NCBI RefSeq assembly: GCF_014109765.1
Contig: NZ_CP059139.1
Location: 4,096,001-4,160,000 of the forward strand
Origin: Pseudomonas berkeleyensis
GTDB lineage: Bacteria; Pseudomonadota; Gammaproteobacteria; Pseudomonadales; Pseudomonadaceae
Length of the DNA stretch: 64,000 nucleotides
Direction of reading: 5' to 3'
Shown: piece after piece, positions 53,886 through 63,197 of the stretch
How positions within the stretch are numbered: the stretch's first letter is position 1
How the letters are laid out: each line of letters starts with the position of its first letter
Notes under the pieces: generated by a model
Seen by the model: only the letters and a program-made list of their open reading frames with translations
Database searches by the model: none
What the model was told of the DNA's origin: nothing
Position numbers and translations under genes: made by a program

Positions 53886-56779
53886 GCGCCGATATCCGCC
53901 TGCCAGCCCCGCTGGGCCTGCTGATCGACCGCAACCGCCCCGTCAGCTTCGACTTCGAGGGCACCACCTACCAGGGTCTGGCCGGCGACAGCATCGCCAG
54001 CGCCCTGCTGGCCAACCAGCGCTGGCTGCTGTCGCGCTCGTTCAAGTACCACCGCCCGCGCGGCCCGCTGTCGATGGCCGGGCAGGACGCCAACACCCTG
54101 GTGCAACTACCGGACGAGCCCAACGTGCTGGCCGATATGCAGCCGCTGTCTGGCGGTCTGCAAGTCACCGCGCAGAACTACAACGGCAGCCTGGACAAGG
54201 ATCGCGACGCCCTGCTCGGGCACTTCTCCAAGTTCATGCCGGTGGGCTTCTACTACCGTTCCTTCTATAAGCCCAAGGGCATGTGGAAGGTCTGGGAACC
54301 GCTGATCCGCAAGAAAGCCGGCCTCGGCGTACTCAACCTCAAGCTGCAGCCGCAGTACCACGACAAGGCCTTCCTGTTCACCGATCTGGCGGTGATCGGC
54401 GCCGGCCCGGCCGGCCTGTGCGCGGCGCTGAGCGCTGCCAACGCCGGGGCCAAGGTGCTGCTGATCGAACAGCAGAACTACCTCGGCGGCGCGCTGGCCT
54501 GGGCGCGTTTCGACGTCGAAGGCAAACGTGCCGCCGAGCTGCGCGCCGAGCTGTTGGCCGCCGTCGAAGGCCACGCCAATATCCGCATCCTCAAGGAAGC
54601 CACCTGCAACGCCTGGTTCACCGACCACTACCTGCCGGTGATTCAGGGCAATCGCATGTACAAGGTGCGTGCCCGCCAGTGCATCGTCGCAGCGGGTGCC
54701 TTCGACCAGCCGGTGGTGTTTCGCAACAACGACCTGCCCGGTGTGCTGCTGACCAGCGCCGCGCAGCGCCTGATCAAGCTCTACGCGGTCAAACCGGGCC
54801 AGCGCGCCGTGGTACTGACCGGCAACGACGACGGCTACCTGGCTGCTCTCGACCTGCTCGATGCCGGTGTCGAGGTCGCCGCCCTGGTGGACATGCGCGA
54901 GCGCGCCGATGACGGCAGCCTGGCCACCGCCCTGCAAACCCGTGGCGTCGCCTGCCATGCCGGCAGCACGGTCTATGAAGCGCTGGGCGACAAGCACCTG
55001 AACGCCGTGGACGTGCGCCGCATCACAGGCCAGGGCAAGGTCGCCGACAGCAGCCTGCGCATCGACTGCGACCTGCTGTGCATGTCCGCCGGCTACATGC
55101 CGGTGTACCAGTTGCTGTGCCAGGCCGGCGGCAAGCTGGCCTACGACGACGCCAGTGCCTGCTTCAGCCTGTCCGGCCTGCCCAGCGGGCTGCAGGTGGT
55201 CGGCTCGGTCAATGGTCGCAACGCCCTTGACGCGCTGCTTGCCGATGCCGCCAACGGCGCCCTGCGTGCACTGGCTGCGCTGGGTCTGGAGGCGGATTCG
55301 AGCCCGCGCGAGCTGCCAAGCGAGCCGCGAGTCAACTTCCCCTGGCCGATCTTCCCTCACCCGAAAGGCAAGGATTTCGTCGACTTCGACGAAGACCTGC
55401 AAGTGCGTGACATCGTCAACGCCACCCGTCACGGCTACCGCGACGTGCAACTGGTCAAGCGCTTCTCCACCGTCGGCATGGGCCCGTCGCAGGGCCGCCA
55501 CTCGGCGCTGCCCACCGCGCGCCTGGTGGCCCAGGCCACCGGCCGCAGCGTCAGCGAAACCGGAGTGACCACCGCGCGCCCGCCGTTCTGCCCGGAAACC
55601 CTGGCGCAGGTCGCCGGCCGTGGCTTCGATCCGTATCGGCAAACCGCCATGCACGCGCGCCATCTGGAGCTGGGGGCGAAGATGATGCCCGCCGGCATCT
55701 GGCAGCGCCCGGCCTACTACGGCAAGCCGGAAGAACGCGAAGCCTGCATGCAGGCCGAAGCGCGCCAGGTGCGCGAGAAGGTCGGCCTGATCGACGTGTC
55801 CACCCTGGGCGGCCTCGACGTACGCGGCCCGGACGCCGCCGAGCTGCTCAACCGCCTCTACACCTTCGCCTTCGCCAAGCAACCGGTCGGCCGTTCGCGC
55901 TATGCGCTGATGACCAACGAGCACGGCGTGGTGATCGACGATGGCGTCTGCGCACGCTTTGCCGACGAGCACTTCTACGTCAGCGCCACCACCAGCGGTG
56001 TGGATCGCGTCTACCAGCAGATGCTCAAGTGGAACGCGCAGTGGCGCCTGAACGTCGACATCACCAACGTCACCGCCGCGCTGGCTGCGGTCAACCTGGC
56101 CGGGCCGGACTCGCGCAAGGTGCTGGCCAAACTTTGCGGCGATGTCGACCTGTCCGCCGAGGGCTTCCCCTACCTGGCGGTGCGCCTGGGCACGGTGGCC
56201 GGCATTCCCGCCCGCCTGCTGCGGGTCGGTTTCGTCGGCGAACTGGGCTACGAGATTCACGTTCCGGCGCGTTACGGCGAAGCCCTGTGGGATGCGCTGA
56301 TGGAAGCCGGTCGGGAGTTCGACATTCGCCCATTCGGCGTCGAAACCCAGCGTCTGCTGCGCCTGGAAAAAGGCCACGTGATCATCAGCCAGGACACCGA
56401 TGGCATGACCAGCCCGGCCGAGATCGACATGAGCTGGGCGATCGCCCGCAGCAAGCCGTTCTTCGTCGGCAAGCGCTCGGTGGAAATCCTCGAAGCGCAG
56501 CCGCCGATCCGCAAGCTGGTCGGTTTCACCCTGGCCAAAGGCAGCAGCCAGCCGCTGGAAGGCCATCTGGTGCTCAAGGGGCCGGACATCAGCGGCAACG
56601 TCACCTCCTGCGAGTACTCGCAGACCCTCGGCCAGATCATCGGCCTGGCCTACTGCGCGCCCGACCAGGCCGCGGCGGGCCAGCGCCTGCCGATCCGCGT
56701 CGAAGGCGGCGAGGTGGTGCAGGCCACGGTGGTGCAACTGCCCTTCTATGACCCTGAAAGCCAACGCCAGGAGCTGTGA
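53882..56779 (+). CDS. mgdC (soxA-like): Sarcosine-oxidase alpha-type subunit (N-methylglutamate dehydrogenase subunit C), 965 aa
   Basis: The large subunit has an N-terminal 2Fe-2S-ferredoxin-like fold that lacks cluster cysteines (residues about 15-90), an NAD-binding Rossmann region (VIGAGPAGLCAALSAANAG near 172-190), and a C-terminal glycine-cleavage T-type folate domain (about 600-960) with ATTSGVDRVYQQM, GFVGELGYEIHVPARYGE and RLEKGHVIISQDTDG. It takes the C1 unit to THF as methylene-THF, which FolD consumes. Length is close to the SoxA family norm (965-1000). Confidence 0.85.
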   Translation: MSADIRLPAPLGLLIDRNRPVSFDFEGTTYQGLAGDSIASALLANQRWLLSRSFKYHRPRGPLSMAGQDANTLVQLPDEPNVLADMQPLSGGLQVTAQNYNGSLDKDRDALLGHFSKFMPVGFYYRSFYKPKGMWKVWEPLIRKKAGLGVLNLKLQPQYHDKAFLFTDLAVIGAGPAGLCAALSAANAGAKVLLIEQQNYLGGALAWARFDVEGKRAAELRAELLAAVEGHANIRILKEATCNAWFTDHYLPVIQGNRMYKVRARQCIVAAGAFDQPVVFRNNDLPGVLLTSAAQRLIKLYAVKPGQRAVVLTGNDDGYLAALDLLDAGVEVAALVDMRERADDGSLATALQTRGVACHAGSTVYEALGDKHLNAVDVRRITGQGKVADSSLRIDCDLLCMSAGYMPVYQLLCQAGGKLAYDDASACFSLSGLPSGLQVVGSVNGRNALDALLADAANGALRALAALGLEADSSPRELPSEPRVNFPWPIFPHPKGKDFVDFDEDLQVRDIVNATRHGYRDVQLVKRFSTVGMGPSQGRHSALPTARLVAQATGRSVSETGVTTARPPFCPETLAQVAGRGFDPYRQTAMHARHLELGAKMMPAGIWQRPAYYGKPEEREACMQAEARQVREKVGLIDVSTLGGLDVRGPDAAELLNRLYTFAFAKQPVGRSRYALMTNEHGVVIDDGVCARFADEHFYVSATTSGVDRVYQQMLKWNAQWRLNVDITNVTAALAAVNLAGPDSRKVLAKLCGDVDLSAEGFPYLAVRLGTVAGIPARLLRVGFVGELGYEIHVPARYGEALWDALMEAGREFDIRPFGVETQRLLRLEKGHVIISQDTDGMTSPAEIDMSWAIARSKPFFVGKRSVEILEAQPPIRKLVGFTLAKGSSQPLEGHLVLKGPDISGNVTSCEYSQTLGQIIGLAYCAPDQAAAGQRLPIRVEGGEVVQATVVQLPFYDPESQRQEL

Positions 56780-56780
56780 G

Positions 56781-57455
56781 ATGACCCTCCAAGCCAATCA
56801 ATTCGCAGCGCGCAGCCCGCTCTACCGTCTGCAGGCCGGCGCCACCCTCGCCCCGTTCGGCGAGAGCTGCATCGTCACCACCTACGGCCAGAGCGACGAA
56901 AGCGCCCTGCTGGGCCACTGCGCACTCATCGACCTGACCAGCCTGGCGCGCTACGGCCTGCGCGGCCCGGCATCTGCCGACTACCTGGGCGCACTGGGCT
57001 ACCAGCTACCGCAGGCGCCCAACCAGGCGCTGAGTCAGGCCGATGGCAGCCACGTGCTGCGCCTGTCGCAAACCGAGTACCTGCTGCTCGGCAGCCTGCA
57101 CGATGCCGGCAGCAAAGCGCAGCGCGAGGAAAGCCAGTGGCAGGCCAGCGCCGGCCAGTACCTGCTGCCGCGCCAGGACAGCCATGCCTGGCTGGTGCTG
57201 ACCGGCACCTGTCAGGCCGAGGTGATGGCCAAGCTTTGCGGCGTCGACCTCAGCCCGCAGGCCTTCGCCGTTGGCCAGGTGGCGCAGACCTCGGCGGCGC
57301 GGATCAACGTCATCATCGCCAACCTGCCGCTGGGCGAAGTGCCGTGCCTGCACATCCTCTGCGACCGCGCCTCGGTGCATTACTTCTGGGGCGCGCTGCT
57401 CGATGCCATGCAGGAGTTCGGCGGACAGCCGGTCGGGATCGACGCCCTGCCATGA
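56781..57455 (+). CDS. mgdD (soxG-like): Sarcosine-oxidase gamma-type subunit (N-methylglutamate dehydrogenase subunit D), 224 aa
   Basis: Start at MTLQANQF, which abuts the alpha-subunit stop by one base; an upstream in-frame ATG lies inside the alpha gene. The T-protein-like fold contains HCALIDLTSLARYGLRGP, QTEYLL, LVLTGTCQAEVMAKLCGVDL and RINVIIANLP. It is the smallest member of the B-D-A-G set and probably stabilises the complex. Confidence 0.8.
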   Translation: MTLQANQFAARSPLYRLQAGATLAPFGESCIVTTYGQSDESALLGHCALIDLTSLARYGLRGPASADYLGALGYQLPQAPNQALSQADGSHVLRLSQTEYLLLGSLHDAGSKAQREESQWQASAGQYLLPRQDSHAWLVLTGTCQAEVMAKLCGVDLSPQAFAVGQVAQTSAARINVIIANLPLGEVPCLHILCDRASVHYFWGALLDAMQEFGGQPVGIDALP

Positions 57456-57465
57456 GCTCTTCACT

Positions 57466-57491
57466 CCCCTCTCCCATTCATGGGAGAGGGG
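57466..57491. terminator. Hairpin between the dehydrogenase operon and the IclR gene
   Basis: CCCCTCTCCC-ATTCAT-GGGAGAGGGG: a 10-bp perfect stem, 11 bp after the gamma-subunit stop, with no T-run but a following GGGGAGAGGG. Similar CTCTCCC...GGGAGAG units are common in Pseudomonas intergenic DNA, so it may be a repeat acting as a weak terminator. Confidence 0.5.
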
Positions 57492-57528
57492 CTGGGGGAG
57501 AGGGCAACACAGCTACAAGGGAAGCACC

Positions 57529-58299
57529 ATGAGCATCCAAGAAGACGAGCTGGACTACCGCGTCCCCGCACTGCAACGCGGCCTGAGCATCCTGCAGATG
57601 TTCAACGCCAGCGAGCGCAGCCTGAGCAGCAACACCATCGCCGAGCGCCTGGGGGTCAGCGTCTCGGCCATCTACCGCATCCTGGTCACGCTCACCGACA
57701 TGGGCTACCTGCGCAAGCTCGGCAAGAACAGCTACGAACTGGGCCCGCAGGTGCTCTGCGACGGCTTCGCCTACCTGGCCAGCCGCGACCTGGTGGACAT
57801 CGCCATGCCGCACCTCAATGCCCTGCGCGACCGCACCTCACTGTCGTGCCACCTGTCCATCCGTGAGCAGACCGAGAGTCTCTACATCGGCCGCGCCTTC
57901 GCTGCCCAGCGGCTGTCGGTGAACATCCCCATCGGCACACGCATCCCCTGCCACTGCACGGCCATGGGCCGCATGCTGCTCAGCGGCCTGACGCCCATGG
58001 AGCTGGACAAGCTCTACCAGCACGTACGCCTGGACGACTACCCGCCGCCCGCACCGAAGACCCTGCCCGAGCTGCAGCAACTGCTCGAACGCGACCGCGA
58101 GCGCGGCTGGGTGATGCACCGCTCCGACTACTCCACGGCGATCGCCTGCGCCGTGCGTGACCACCGCGGTGACGTGGTCGCGGCAATCAACCTCTCCGGC
58201 CCGGAAGCGGTGATGGACAGCCCGGTGGCGCGCGAACGTTATCGAGAAAGTCTGCAAACCTGCGCTGACGCCATTTCCCTCGAACTCGGAGGCAAATAA
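57529..58299 (+). CDS. IclR-family regulator of the N-methyl amine dehydrogenase operon (probable), 256 aa
   Basis: Winged helix (ALQRGLSILQMFNASERSLSSNTIAERLGVSVSAIYR) and IclR sensor domain (PIGTRIPCHCTAMGRMLLSG; GWVMHRSDYSTAIACAVRDHRGD). It follows the Mgd/Sox genes by 73 bp in the same direction. Regulation of that operon is inferred from position. Confidence 0.82.
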   Translation: MSIQEDELDYRVPALQRGLSILQMFNASERSLSSNTIAERLGVSVSAIYRILVTLTDMGYLRKLGKNSYELGPQVLCDGFAYLASRDLVDIAMPHLNALRDRTSLSCHLSIREQTESLYIGRAFAAQRLSVNIPIGTRIPCHCTAMGRMLLSGLTPMELDKLYQHVRLDDYPPPAPKTLPELQQLLERDRERGWVMHRSDYSTAIACAVRDHRGDVVAAINLSGPEAVMDSPVARERYRESLQTCADAISLELGGK

Positions 58300-58705
58300 T
58301 TACCTTCATCGGCGAACGCGCGAAGCTAGCTCAGCGCACCGCCAATAGATCGGCGTCATTTTTTCAACGAAATACGTAACATCATATTGCCATCATCCGG
58401 CAGACTGATATTCTGCGGACGCCAGATCACTTCGAGTGTCGAGCTTTATCAGCACGCTTGCAGGCGTCCCCGGCAACGCCGTGGCCACTCACTACCCTCA
58501 GCGATGGCCAGAAAATCCGCACGAACGCCGTCCGCCCATCACGCCTGGCCGAACGCCCGACCAGCCCTCCTCCAGCACCATCCACTCGTCGTATTGGCAC
58601 CCGCTTCGCCTACACGGTCGAGCATGTCTGCCAATCACCCCCGCAGGCAGTCATGCACGCTGCAGACCCAGGTTCTACGAGAAACGTGCGCTACAAGGAG
58701 TTGTC
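58300..58705. other. Upstream region of the chemoreceptor gene, no gene found
   Basis: About 400 bp of moderate GC between the IclR gene and the MCP. Open frames here overlap one another and lack ribosome sites, and an in-frame extension of the MCP has no transmembrane logic. It presumably holds the MCP promoter; I could not identify a specific box. Confidence 0.4.
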
Positions 58706-60670
58706 ATGAATACGCTTGCTAGAGTCCTGCTTGACCTGAGTGTCCGTAAGAAACTCATGGCCGGTTTCGGCCTGATCCTGCTCATCACCCTGTGCACCGT
58801 CTGGATCGGGCACTGGGCGCTGGAAACCAGCCTGACACGCTTCGACAACCTGCTCGGTGTCAACGCCATCGACAACAAGCTGACCCAGGCTCGCCAGCAG
58901 GAAAAGAACTACATCATCCGTGGCGAAACCCAGTACCTGAACCAGGCCGTCGCCCTCGCCGACGAGATCGGCGCCCAGGCCCAGACCAGCGAAGCACGCC
59001 TGCAGTTGCCGGAGAACAAGGCGCTGATGCGCCAGATCAAGGAGGACGTCGAGCGCTACCGCGCGGAACTGCTCCATCTGCAGGAAACCACCAACAGCAA
59101 CCAGCAGGTTCAGAAGGCCATGGAAGACTCGGCCAGAGCGGCACTCGAACGTTTCGAGTCATTGGCCGAACGCCTGCGCCTGACCGCCGTCGAGCAGATT
59201 CGCCAGACCAACGACGCGACCAGCATCGAACTGCTGGATCACGCCAACCTGGCCAACACGCTGTCCACCGAGTTGCTCGAAGCCAGGCGCAGGGAGAAGG
59301 ACTTCCTCCTGCGCGGCGAAGACAGCTACGCCAGCAAGCTGGATGAACATTTCCAGTCACTGGCAAGCAACGGCGAGAAACTCCAGCGCCTGACCCTGGA
59401 TGCGCAGGCGCGCCAGACGCTCGACGAAGCCATGCGTTCGCTCGGCGAATACCGCGAGCAATTCAAGAGCATGCGCGCCAGCCTGCAAGCCCGTAACCAG
59501 TCCGAGCAGGCGATGACCGAACGTGCCCGCGAGGTGGCCGCTGCCTCCAGCAAGTCGCTGGGGCTGCAACGCACCCTGCTGGAGAACGACTCCAACGACG
59601 CCAAGCACCTGCTCATCGTGGCCGCTGCAGTGGCATTCGTCCTTGGCCTGCTCTGCGCCGTGCTGATCACCCAGGTGATCGTCGGCCCGCTGCAACGGGT
59701 GGTCAGCGTCGCGCGCCAGGTGGCCAGCGGCGACCTCACCCTCGACATTCGCAGCGAACGACGCGATGAGCTGGGCCAACTGATGCAAGCCATGCAGGCC
59801 ATGACCGAGAGCCTGCGCGACCTCATCGGGCGCCTGGGCGCCGGCATTACCCAGCTCGCCACCGCCGCCGAGGAGCTCTCGGCCGTCACCGAGCAGACCA
59901 GTGCCGGCGTCACCGAACAGCGCATGGAGACCGAGCAGGTCGCCACCGCCATGAACCAGATGGCGACCACCGTGCTGGATGTCGCGCGCAACGCCGAAAG
60001 CGCCGCCAGCTCGGCTAGCCACGCCGAGGATCAGACCCGTCAGGGCGGCGCCGTGGTGCAGCAGGCCATCACCAGCATCGAGCAACTGGCGCATACCGTC
60101 GAAGCCTCCGCCGAGGCCATCGGCCGCCTCAAGGGCGACAGCGCCAACATCGGTACCGTGCTGGACGTGATCAAGAGCATCGCCGAGCAGACCAACCTGC
60201 TCGCCCTCAACGCCGCCATCGAGGCCGCGCGCGCCGGTGACGCCGGCCGTGGCTTCGCCGTGGTCGCCGATGAAGTGCGCGCCCTGGCGCGCCGCACGCA
60301 GGAGTCCACGCAGCAGATCGAGCAACTGATCGAAACCCTGCAAAGCGGCGCCGAGAATGCCGTGGGAGTGATGACCAAGAGCCGCAGCATGGCGGGCGAA
60401 ACCGTGGAAGCCGCGCGTCAGGCCGGCACCGCGCTGACCTTGATCGACGAGGCCGTGTCGCGCATCCAGCAGATGAACCAGCAGATCGCCACCGCCTCCG
60501 AGCAGCAGAGCTCGGTGGCCGAGGAGATCAACCGCAGCATTTCCAACATCCGTGACATCGCCGAACAGTCGGCCGCCGCCACCGAGGAAACCTCGGCGGC
60601 CAGCGTCGACCTGGCGCGCCTGGGCAGCGACCTGCAGGAGCAGGTCAACCGCTTCCGGGTCAGCGCCTGA
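58706..60670 (+). CDS. Methyl-accepting chemotaxis protein with HBM sensor, 654 aa
   Basis: TM1 (about 18-40), a large helical ligand domain with two related segments ([13 protein letters not shown] near 64, [13 protein letters not shown] near 194) diagnostic of the helical bimodular (McpS-type) family, TM2 (about 305-328), HAMP, and the MCP signalling hairpin with [18 protein letters not shown] near 494. HBM receptors of Pseudomonas (McpS, McpQ) sense organic acids. Start at ATG with AAGGAG upstream; longer frames are rejected. Confidence 0.88.
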   Translation: MNTLARVLLDLSVRKKLMAGFGLILLITLCTVWIGHWALETSLTRFDNLLGVNAIDNKLTQARQQEKNYIIRGETQYLNQAVALADEIGAQAQTSEARLQLPENKALMRQIKEDVERYRAELLHLQETTNSNQQVQKAMEDSARAALERFESLAERLRLTAVEQIRQTNDATSIELLDHANLANTLSTELLEARRREKDFLLRGEDSYASKLDEHFQSLASNGEKLQRLTLDAQARQTLDEAMRSLGEYREQFKSMRASLQARNQSEQAMTERAREVAAASSKSLGLQRTLLENDSNDAKHLLIVAAAVAFVLGLLCAVLITQVIVGPLQRVVSVARQVASGDLTLDIRSERRDELGQLMQAMQAMTESLRDLIGRLGAGITQLATAAEELSAVTEQTSAGVTEQRMETEQVATAMNQMATTVLDVARNAESAASSASHAEDQTRQGGAVVQQAITSIEQLAHTVEASAEAIGRLKGDSANIGTVLDVIKSIAEQTNLLALNAAIEAARAGDAGRGFAVVADEVRALARRTQESTQQIEQLIETLQSGAENAVGVMTKSRSMAGETVEAARQAGTALTLIDEAVSRIQQMNQQIATASEQQSSVAEEINRSISNIRDIAEQSAAATEETSAASVDLARLGSDLQEQVNRFRVSA

Positions 60671-60820
60671 GTCACCCCGCGGCCTGGTCACGCTCACCAG
60701 GCCGCCCCTATTCCCGTCTTACCGCGACCACACGGCAAACTCCCACGCCCTTTCCCAACGCTTGGCCTGCCGATACGCTGTCGCGCCTAAACGCAACGGT
60801 TCCGTCTTGGCAGGAAGCAC

Positions 60821-61618
60821 ATGACTCGGCAAATCTTTATCGTCACCCTTGATCACAACAGCGAATTTCCCAACCCGATCACCTTCGCCGAGGGCGCGCC
60901 GCTTAGCGTCGGCGAGGCGTATCAGGGCGACGAAGGCTGGGATAACTGGTTCTTCTGCACCACGCCGGGCCAGGAAGGTGGCTGGGTACCCAGCCAGGTC
61001 ATCGAACGACTCGATGAACAGCGCGCCCGCGCTCGCGAGGCCTATACCGCCCGCGAACTGGATGTCCGCGCCGGCGAGCGGCTGCTTGTCTCGCGCAGCC
61101 TCAATGGCTGGTACTGGTGCACGCGCGAAGGCACGGCGGAATCGGGCTGGGTGCCCCAGGCCAATCTCGTCCAACAGCCCGTCGAGGAAACCCACTCGAC
61201 GGCCTGCGTGATCCAGGAAGAAGTCAGCGGCTGCGGCATCGCCGCCTCGGCCAATATTCTCGGCAAGACCTACGCCGAGATGAAAACGATCGCCAACGCC
61301 ATGGGCATCCATGCCGAGGACGAATCGCTGTGGTCCGATACCCAATACGTCAGGCGCCTGCTGGCCACGGGAGGTGCGACTGCCGCAGCCGGCGAGACAC
61401 CCTTCGAATCCTGGGAGAGCCTGCCGGATCTGGCGCTGCTGGCGATCAAGCACCACCAGGAAAACGGCCGCGACTTCTGGCATTGGGTGGTATGCGAACG
61501 CCTGGCGGGTCAGCTCCGCGTGCTGGATTCAGCCAGTTACCTGCCCTCGAACATCCGCACCGACTTCACCGCCATGCAACCCAAGTGGTTCATCGAAGTG
61601 AACAGGCCGACGGCCTGA
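60821..61618 (+). CDS. Two SH3-like domains fused to a C39-like cysteine-peptidase domain, 265 aa
   Basis: Residues about 1-65 and 66-122 are SH3-like repeats, each with a W-rich turn (EGGWVPSQVIERL and SGWVPQANLV). The remainder resembles a papain/C39-type fold: VSGCGIAASANILG (Cys about 138) and FWHWVVCERL (His about 222), with Asp in VLDSASYLPSN completing a Cys-His-Asp triad. No signal peptide is visible, so it acts in the cytoplasm or is exported by an unknown route. The combination is unusual; function not known. Confidence 0.6.
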   Translation: MTRQIFIVTLDHNSEFPNPITFAEGAPLSVGEAYQGDEGWDNWFFCTTPGQEGGWVPSQVIERLDEQRARAREAYTARELDVRAGERLLVSRSLNGWYWCTREGTAESGWVPQANLVQQPVEETHSTACVIQEEVSGCGIAASANILGKTYAEMKTIANAMGIHAEDESLWSDTQYVRRLLATGGATAAAGETPFESWESLPDLALLAIKHHQENGRDFWHWVVCERLAGQLRVLDSASYLPSNIRTDFTAMQPKWFIEVNRPTA

Positions 61619-61691
61619 GGCGAATGGGGCCAACCGACTGCGTCGGTGCGCGACGTTGACGCAGCCGACCCGCGACCTCTGGCCACGTGCA

Positions 61692-61710
61692 GATAACGCT
61701 AATCCATCTT
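61692..61710 (+). promoter_or_regulatory. fur box: Fur-box candidate upstream of DUF1111 gene
   Basis: GATAACGCTAATCCATCTT matches 13 of 19 positions of GATAATGATAATCATTATC, 65-83 bp upstream of the start. DUF1111-imelysin genes in Pseudomonas are iron-regulated, so this is plausible. Confidence 0.45.
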
Positions 61711-61774
61711 ATTTAAATTACGTTAGCCTGCTAATCTTGGCGCCCCGTTTCTTGCCCGCCTGGATAGTTCCTCG

Positions 61775-63187
61775 ATGTCGCCGCTCCAGCGTTGCCTGCT
61801 GCCCTTTCTGGCCTTGTCCCTGATTGCCTGTGAACAGCAGCCTGAATTTACCGCGGCAGAGCCCGGCGAAGCCCTGTCAGCCGGTGCGGCCACGGTACGC
61901 AAGTTCGATCACAACGCCTTCTCCCAGCCTTCGGCCAACCTGGCGCCAAGCCGCCGCCTGGACTTCTCGGTCGGCAACAGCTTCTTCCGCAACCCCTGGG
62001 TCACCGCCCCCGCCACCACCACCGCACGCGACGGCCTGGGCCCGCTGTTCAACACCAATGCCTGCCAGAACTGCCACCTCAAGGATGGTCGCGGCCACCC
62101 ACCAGGCCCGGACGCCGTCAGCGCCGCCTCGATGCTGGTACGCCTGTCGATACCCGCCAAAGCGGAGCATGCCGAGTTGCTGGTACGCCAGGGCGTGGTC
62201 GCCGAACCGACCTACGGCGCCCAGTTGCAGGACATGGCCAACCCAGGCGTGGCCCCCGAAGGCAAAGTGCGCGTGACCTACAGCAGCGTGCCGGTGCGCT
62301 TCGCCGACGGCACCGTGGTGGAGCTGCGCAAGCCGCAGCTGGTCATCAGCCAGCTCGGTTACGGCGACATGCACCCGGATACCCTGTTCTCGGTGCGCAT
62401 CGCCCCACCGATGATCGGCCTCGGCCTGCTCGAAGCCATCGCCGAAGAGGACATCCTGGCCGGCGCCGATCCGGATGACGCCAATGGCGACGGCATCTCC
62501 GGTCGCCCCAATAGGGTCTGGGATCGCGCCCAGCAGCGCAGCGTGCTCGGCCGCTTCGGCTGGAAAGCCGGACAACCCAACCTCAACCAGCAGAACGCCG
62601 ACGCCTTCGCCAACGACATGGGCCTGACCAGCTCGCTGATTCCCCATGACAACTGCACCGCCGCGCAGACCGACTGCCTGGCCGCGCCCAACGGCGGCGA
62701 ACCGGAAGTGAGCGACAATATCCTCGCCAGCGTGCTGTTCTACAGTCGTAACCTCGGCGTGCCGGCACGGCGTAACGTCGACGCCCCAGAGGTGCTCAAG
62801 GGCAAGAGTCTGTTTCACCAGGCTGGCTGCCAGCAGTGTCATACACCAAGCTTCACCACCTCGGCTGACGCGGCAGAGCCGGAACTGGCCAACCAGTTGA
62901 TCCGACCTTATACAGACCTGCTACTGCATGACATGGGCGAAGGGCTGGCCGATGGCCGCGAGGAGTTTCTCGCCAGCGGCCGTGAATGGCGCACGGCGCC
63001 GCTGTGGGGCATTGGCCTGACGGAAAAGGTCAACGGCCATACTCAGTTCCTCCATGACGGTCGCGCGCGCAACCTGCTGGAGGCGATTCTCTGGCACGGC
63101 GGCGAAGCCGAAGCGGCCAAGCAGCGCGTACTGCGTTTCGATGGCGATGAGCGAGCAGCGCTGCTCGCCTTCCTAAATTCTCTGTAA
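61775..63187 (+). CDS. Di-heme DUF1111 (thiol oxidoreductase-like) lipoprotein, 470 aa
   Basis: A lipoprotein signal peptide (LALSLIAC, Cys19) precedes two c-type heme motifs: CQNCH (about 96-100) and CQQCH (about 352-356). The family is the periplasmic di-heme DUF1111 protein encoded with imelysin in the Fur regulon of Pseudomonas (iron-uptake-related). The imelysin gene follows by 10 bp, so cotranscription is likely. Substrate and redox partner are unknown. Confidence 0.85.
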   Translation: MSPLQRCLLPFLALSLIACEQQPEFTAAEPGEALSAGAATVRKFDHNAFSQPSANLAPSRRLDFSVGNSFFRNPWVTAPATTTARDGLGPLFNTNACQNCHLKDGRGHPPGPDAVSAASMLVRLSIPAKAEHAELLVRQGVVAEPTYGAQLQDMANPGVAPEGKVRVTYSSVPVRFADGTVVELRKPQLVISQLGYGDMHPDTLFSVRIAPPMIGLGLLEAIAEEDILAGADPDDANGDGISGRPNRVWDRAQQRSVLGRFGWKAGQPNLNQQNADAFANDMGLTSSLIPHDNCTAAQTDCLAAPNGGEPEVSDNILASVLFYSRNLGVPARRNVDAPEVLKGKSLFHQAGCQQCHTPSFTTSADAAEPELANQLIRPYTDLLLHDMGEGLADGREEFLASGREWRTAPLWGIGLTEKVNGHTQFLHDGRARNLLEAILWHGGEAEAAKQRVLRFDGDERAALLAFLNSL

Positions 63188-63197
63188 GGAGCCTGCG

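Noticed and set aside
54107..56797. A very long minus-strand open frame (896 codons) opposite the alpha subunit
   Set aside because: It mirrors the real gene in a high-GC region; the translation is rich in His, Gln, Arg and Ala with no domain motif, while the plus strand shows clear Rossmann and T-protein motifs.
58436..58705. Upstream extension of the chemoreceptor
   Set aside because: Starting there would put about 90 polar residues before TM1; AAGGAG lies directly upstream of the ATG at 58706.
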